A stretch of 64,000 bases of DNA, from positions 62,001 through 126,000 of the forward strand of contig CALVFY010000001.1 in the NCBI GenBank assembly GCA_944326945.1, read 5' to 3'. The notes beneath the pieces are model-generated. The model was not told the origin of the DNA and did no database searches. It worked only from the letters and a program-made list of their open reading frames with translations. Positions 59,953-64,000 of this stretch are shown here, piece after piece. The stretch comes from an uncultured Rikenellaceae bacterium (GTDB lineage Bacteria > Bacteroidota > Bacteroidia > Bacteroidales > Rikenellaceae). Within the stretch, counting starts at the first letter, position 1. Each line of letters opens with the position of its first letter. Made by a program: the position numbers and the translations under genes.

Positions 59953-61560
59953 ATGTCAAAGATTGATTTGAGCAAGTACGGAATCACGGGCGTGACCGAG
60001 ATCGTACACAATCCTTCCTATGAGCAACTGTTTAAGGAAGAGACCGCTCCGGGTCTGGAGGGTTACGAGAAGGGAGTGGTAACCAATATGGGTGCCGTAG
60101 ACGTGATGACCGGCGTATATACCGGCCGTTCGCCCAAGGACAAGTTCTTCGTGATGGACGACGTAACCCGCGACACGATCTGGTGGACCTCCGACGAGTA
60201 TAAGAACGATAACAAACCCGCTACGCAGGAGGCTTGGAAAGTGCTGAAGGATATCGCTTCGAAAGAGCTTTCCAACAAACGTCTTTATGTGGTGGATGCA
60301 TTCTGCGGTGCCAACGAGAACTCTCGTCTCAAAATTCGTTTTATCATGGAGGTGGCTTGGCAGGCTCACTTCGTGAAGAATATGTTCATTCGTCCCACGG
60401 AAGAAGAGCTGGCTAACTTCGGCGAACCCGATTTTGTGGTGCTGAACGCTTCGAAAGCCAAAGTGGAGAACTACAAAGAGTTGGGCCTGAATTCCGAAAC
60501 GGCTGTCGTGTTCAACCTGACCGAAAAGATGCAGGTGATCATCAATACCTGGTATGGCGGCGAGATGAAGAAAGGCATGTTCTCCTATATGAACTACCTG
60601 TTGCCGCTGAAAGGTATCGCTTCGATGCACTGCTCGGCCAATACGGATATGGAAGGTAAGAATACCGCCATTTTCTTCGGTCTGTCGGGTACGGGTAAAA
60701 CCACCCTGTCGACCGATCCGAAACGTCTGTTGATCGGTGACGACGAACATGGATGGGATGACGAGGGTGTCTTCAATTTCGAAGGCGGTTGCTACGCCAA
60801 GGTGATCAACCTGAGCAAAGAGAACGAGCCCGATATCTGGAATGCTATCAAACGCGACGCTCTGCTGGAGAACGTAACTGTAAACGCTCAGGGCGAAGTG
60901 GATTTCAATGACAAATCGGTGACCGAGAATACCCGTGTGTCGTACCCGATCAATTTCATCAACAACATCGTAAAACCCGTTTCGAAAGCTCCTGCAGCCA
61001 AGAAAGTGATCTTCCTGTCGGCGGATGCATTCGGCGTGCTGCCTCCGGTTTCGATCCTGACTCCGGAACAGACCAAATATTATTTCCTGTCGGGCTTTAC
61101 GGCTAAGTTGGCCGGTACGGAGCGTGGTATTACCGAGCCTACTCCGACCTTCTCGGCTTGCTTCGGTGCTGCCTTCCTGTCGCTGCACCCCACCAAGTAT
61201 GGAGAAGAACTGGTGAAGAAGATGCAGAAATCGGGGGCCAAAGCCTACCTGGTGAATACCGGATGGAACGGAACAGGCAAACGTATCTCGATCAAAGATA
61301 CCCGGGGTATTATCGATGCCATTCTGGACGGTTCGATCGACAAGGCTCCCACCAAGAAGATCCCGTACTTCGATTTCGAAGTGCCGACCGCTCTGCCGGG
61401 CGTAGATCCTAAGATCCTCGATCCTCGCGACACCTATGCCGATGCCGCACAATGGGACGAAAAGGCTAAAGATCTGGCAGGTCGCTTCATCAAGAACTTT
61501 GCTAAGTTCGAGGGTAACGAAGCCGGTAAGGCATTGGTAACAGCCGGTCCTAAATTGTAA
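59953..61560 (+). CDS. pckA: Phosphoenolpyruvate carboxykinase (ATP)
   Basis: 535 residues. Interconverts oxaloacetate + ATP and PEP + CO2; in succinate-forming Bacteroidota it often runs toward oxaloacetate. Motifs: [24 protein letters not shown]-loop [14 protein letters not shown] (about 243-256), GDDEHGWDD metal site and [16 protein letters not shown]. Start ATG 59953; a TTG lies two codons earlier. Codon use (many AAC, CTG, CGT, GGT) is more biased than the neighbours, as for a highly expressed gene, which fits its strong promoter. Confidence 0.98.
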   Translation: MSKIDLSKYGITGVTEIVHNPSYEQLFKEETAPGLEGYEKGVVTNMGAVDVMTGVYTGRSPKDKFFVMDDVTRDTIWWTSDEYKNDNKPATQEAWKVLKDIASKELSNKRLYVVDAFCGANENSRLKIRFIMEVAWQAHFVKNMFIRPTEEELANFGEPDFVVLNASKAKVENYKELGLNSETAVVFNLTEKMQVIINTWYGGEMKKGMFSYMNYLLPLKGIASMHCSANTDMEGKNTAIFFGLSGTGKTTLSTDPKRLLIGDDEHGWDDEGVFNFEGGCYAKVINLSKENEPDIWNAIKRDALLENVTVNAQGEVDFNDKSVTENTRVSYPINFINNIVKPVSKAPAAKKVIFLSADAFGVLPPVSILTPEQTKYYFLSGFTAKLAGTERGITEPTPTFSACFGAAFLSLHPTKYGEELVKKMQKSGAKAYLVNTGWNGTGKRISIKDTRGIIDAILDGSIDKAPTKKIPYFDFEVPTALPGVDPKILDPRDTYADAAQWDEKAKDLAGRFIKNFAKFEGNEAGKALVTAGPKL

Positions 61561-61591
61561 TTAGTAATCTGGAATAAGTTTAAGGATGAGA

Positions 61592-61624
61592 CGTCCCGGT
61601 CGAGAGGCCGGGGCGTTTTGTTTT
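61592..61624 (+). terminator. Terminator after pckA
   Basis: 10-bp stem with two G-T pairs (61592-61601 with 61606-61615), GAGA loop, followed by TTTTGTTTT. Confidence 0.8.
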
Positions 61625-61632
61625 AGGGATGA

Positions 61633-62613
61633 TTATTTTTCCCGGGCATCCCGGGCAAGTCGTTGCTGGAGATTTTCCAATCCGCATCGAACCAACGGAG
61701 TAGAGCCCATCCTGGTCCCGAATGTTTCGGGCGAGAGGGTGAGCCAGGTTTCACGGGTCATCTCTTCGGGCCGGAAAAGAGGGGCAAATGCCGGGAGAGT
61801 GTAGAGGGGAGCGTGTTGATTGTGCGGGCAGACGCTTTGACAAAGGTCGCAGCCGAAAAGCCAACCATGGAGTCCGGGACCGGTGGAGTGGGAGGAGGAA
61901 TTGGAGATAGCTTCTGTACAGGTCGGGCGTTCGATGGTGAGTCTGGAGATACATTTTCGCAGGTCGAGTCGGCAGGGTGCTACGATGGCTCCGTTCGGGC
62001 AGGCATCCAGACAGCGTCTGCAGTTGCCGCATCGTTCTTCGGGGAAAGGGGTGGCGTAATGATCCATTGGAACATCGATGACGATTTCTCCCAACAGGAC
62101 GAACGATCCGAACCGAGGCGAAACGAGCAGTGAATTCTTGCCGATCCATCCCAGACCGGCCTCTGTCGCCCAACTTTTTTCCAACAGCGGCGCCGTGTCG
62201 GTAAAACAGCGTCCCGATACTTCGGGGTATCGTTGCCGAATGGTGCCCAGTAATGAAAACAGCATCTCTTTGATTGTTTGATGATAGTCTCGTGCCAGTG
62301 CGTAGGATGCTATGCGAGGAGCCGGCTTCCAGGGGGTTTGGGGGTCGGGAAGCGGTCGGCAGCTCTCTTTCCAGGTACCGTTGTTGTAAGAGACCAGGCA
62401 GACGATGACCGATTGTGCATTTTCTACCAGCAGAGAGGGATCGAGTCGTTTGTCGAGGTTGCGTTCCAGGTAGCTCAATCCGGCATGATTCCCCTCGGCC
62501 AGCCAGGCAACCAGATTTTCCTCTCTTTCGTGAAGTCGTCTGCAGCGGGCTATTCCGCAGTCGCTAAAGCCTGTCTCGAGAGCTTTTTGTCGTATCCAAT
62601 CCGCTTCGATCAT
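61633..62613 (-). CDS. queG: Epoxyqueuosine reductase
   Basis: 326 residues. Last step of queuosine tRNA-modification synthesis, a cobalamin-dependent iron-sulfur enzyme. Two ferredoxin-type [4Fe-4S] clusters: CGNCRRCLDACPNGAI (about 195-210) and CDLCQSVCPHN (about 253-263). N-terminal segment GFSDCGIA and GRCFTDTAPLLEKSWA, GWIGKNSLLVSPRFGSF fit the family. It converges on pckA and is divergent from the acyl-CoA ligase. Confidence 0.95.
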   Translation of the reverse strand: MIEADWIRQKALETGFSDCGIARCRRLHEREENLVAWLAEGNHAGLSYLERNLDKRLDPSLLVENAQSVIVCLVSYNNGTWKESCRPLPDPQTPWKPAPRIASYALARDYHQTIKEMLFSLLGTIRQRYPEVSGRCFTDTAPLLEKSWATEAGLGWIGKNSLLVSPRFGSFVLLGEIVIDVPMDHYATPFPEERCGNCRRCLDACPNGAIVAPCRLDLRKCISRLTIERPTCTEAISNSSSHSTGPGLHGWLFGCDLCQSVCPHNQHAPLYTLPAFAPLFRPEEMTRETWLTLSPETFGTRMGSTPLVRCGLENLQQRLARDAREK

Positions 62614-62656
62614 CGTATTATTTTTTGTAAAAGTAGCGTTTTCATAAAATAAAAGC

Positions 62657-62664
62657 TATTTTTG
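62657..62664 (+). promoter_or_regulatory. -7 box of acyl-CoA ligase gene
   Basis: TATTTTTG, perfect match to TAnnTTTG, 32 nt before the ATG at 62696. Predicted start near 62668-62671. Confidence 0.55.
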
Positions 62665-62695
62665 CGATTGAAATTGGGAGATATTTTTGTTGATT

Positions 62696-64000
62696 ATGGC
62701 TTTCAAGACATTGCGCGAACTCTATCTGACGAGTGTCGGTTCGTTCGCCGAAAGACCTTCGTTCTCGATGTACGAAGGAGGTTCCATGACCTACAAGGAG
62801 TTCGGGGAACGGGTTGAGTCTGTCCGGGAAATGTTGCTCGGGGCCGGCCTCAGTAGCGGCGACAAAGTGGCTCTTTTGAGCGGGAATATGCCTAATTGGC
62901 CGGTCTGCTATTTGACTGTCGTCTCTTCCGGAATGGTCGTGGTGCCGATTCTTCCCGACTTCTCGGGGCCGGAGTTGGATATGATTATCGAACATGCCGA
63001 TGCCAAGGCGTTGTTGGTTTCCGACAAACTTTTTACGAGAGTATCCAAAAGTGTTTTGGAGAAGTTGAACATCGTGATCCGTACTAAAAATCTGGGAATA
63101 CTTTCTCAGCGTTGTACGGAAAGAGGGACAATGACCGAGCCCCGAAGTGAAGATGTCGCCGCGATTATCTATACCTCGGGAACCACTTCCAAGCCTAAGG
63201 GTGTGATGTTGACCCATTACAATCTGTGTTCTCAGTTGGAAATGGCTCAGCGTCTTTATCCGGTTAACCCGGAAGATGTATTCCTGTCGATTCTTCCCTT
63301 GTCGCACACCTATGAATGTTCGTTCGGTATGCTGTTCCCGTTCATGCAGGGAGCATCGGTGGTGTATCTGGATCGTCCGCCTACGGCATCGACTCTCATG
63401 CCGGCCATGAGTGCCGTCCGTCCGACGATTATGTTGAGTGTGCCGCTCATTATTGAGAAAATATACAAGAGTCAGGTGCTCAGGCCTTTTTCGGAAAATG
63501 CCTTTAAGAAAAGGTTGTATGGCTGGCGTTGGTTCCGTGTGATGATCCATCGGGTAGCTGGGCGGAAGTTGGTGAAGATATTCGGCGGCCGTTTACGGTT
63601 TTTTGGAATCGGAGGAGCCAAACTCGATACTCAGACCGAACAGTTCCTGATCGATGCACGATTCCCGTATGCTATTGGATATGGTTTGACCGAAACGGCC
63701 CCGCTGATTGCCGGGGCTATTCCGGGTAAAACATCGCTCGGCTCGACAGGACCCGTGATGGAGGGGGTGTCGGCCCGGCTCGAAAATGTGAATCCACAGT
63801 CGGGTGAGGGAGAGATCGTGGTGAAGAGCCCCAGTACGATGATCGGTTATTATAAGAATCCGGAGGCGACACAGGAGGTGTTCACATCTGATGGGTGGTT
63901 CCGGACCAAGGATTTGGGAATTTTCGATGAGAGAGGGTATCTCTATATCAAGGGCCGTCTGAATAATATGATTGTGGGACCCAGCGGCGAAAATATCTAT
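62696..64000 (+). CDS. Long-chain acyl-CoA ligase (AMP-binding), cut by window edge
   Basis: 435 residues are visible and the frame is open at the right edge; this is the N-terminal three quarters of a protein of perhaps 550-600 residues. ATP/AMP motif YTSGTTSKPKGVMLTH near 160, the LPLSHTYE segment, IGYGLTETAP, and DGWFRTKDLG with KGRLNNMIV at the end. Activates fatty acids to acyl-CoA via an acyl-adenylate. Starts at ATG 62696 (MAFKTLREL). Confidence 0.93.
   Translation, partial: MAFKTLRELYLTSVGSFAERPSFSMYEGGSMTYKEFGERVESVREMLLGAGLSSGDKVALLSGNMPNWPVCYLTVVSSGMVVVPILPDFSGPELDMIIEHADAKALLVSDKLFTRVSKSVLEKLNIVIRTKNLGILSQRCTERGTMTEPRSEDVAAIIYTSGTTSKPKGVMLTHYNLCSQLEMAQRLYPVNPEDVFLSILPLSHTYECSFGMLFPFMQGASVVYLDRPPTASTLMPAMSAVRPTIMLSVPLIIEKIYKSQVLRPFSENAFKKRLYGWRWFRVMIHRVAGRKLVKIFGGRLRFFGIGGAKLDTQTEQFLIDARFPYAIGYGLTETAPLIAGAIPGKTSLGSTGPVMEGVSARLENVNPQSGEGEIVVKSPSTMIGYYKNPEATQEVFTSDGWFRTKDLGIFDERGYLYIKGRLNNMIVGPSGENIY

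Overview
The window is a piece of a Bacteroidota chromosome, most likely order Bacteroidales. The signs are two SusC/SusD pairs, many SPII lipoproteins, GH92 and GH109 enzymes, fimbrillin-like lipoproteins, a GT3-GT35 glycogen synthase/phosphorylase fusion, and promoters of the TTTG-N19-21-TAnnTTTG type. Gene content and mid-range G+C would fit an Alistipes-like (Rikenellaceae) gut organism, but that placement is a guess.

Layout. 1-854: the end of a phage-like structural gene pair running in from the left. 891-1499: thymidine kinase, preceded by two copies of a short RNA unit with its own promoter and terminator; a third copy lies at 46.7 kb. 2.0-6.3 kb: an esterase, then a PL8 polysaccharide lyase with an alpha/beta hydrolase. 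6.4-11.4 kb: a stand-alone SusD/SusC pair. 11.9-28.0 kb: one long leftward operon (SusC, SusD, GDPD-like phosphodiesterase, three lipoproteins of which two carry FISUMP domains, GH92, a GDPD-alkaline phosphatase fusion, a thioredoxin lipoprotein and a MATE exporter). 28.3-39.0 kb: two GH109-like genes, a mutarotase lipoprotein, a second GH92, a GntR regulator, a ROK sugar kinase and a large mannose-6-phosphate isomerase-like protein. 39.0-46.2 kb: two fimbrillin-like lipoproteins and a lipoprotein with a metzincin zinc motif, divergent from a Crp/Fnr regulator. 46.3-49.3 kb: two tRNA-Leu genes, rplY, pth, an S4-domain protein and a Spy-like protein. 49.4-59.7 kb: glycogen/alpha-glucan metabolism (GH57, GT4, debranching enzyme, GT3-GT35 fusion) and hemW. 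59.9-64.0 kb: pckA, queG and a truncated acyl-CoA ligase.

How it may work together. The 11.9-39.0 kb stretch looks like a mannose-centred glycan utilisation region. GH92 enzymes would release alpha-mannose, the mutarotase would equilibrate anomers, the ROK kinase would make the 6-phosphate, and the isomerase would give fructose-6-phosphate. Two GDPD-type domains and a complete alkaline phosphatase in the same operon suggest a glycan carrying phosphodiesters, such as phosphomannan or a GPI-type glycan. This is inference. A shared 12-14 bp element (TATGTTCATACATA-like) lies at the promoters of the kinase, the second GH92 and the GH109 pair, and is a candidate operator for the GntR protein.

The least explained items are the three-copy RNA family, the metzincin/fimbrillin operon with a palindrome at an activator position, and the phosphodiesterase-phosphatase fusion.
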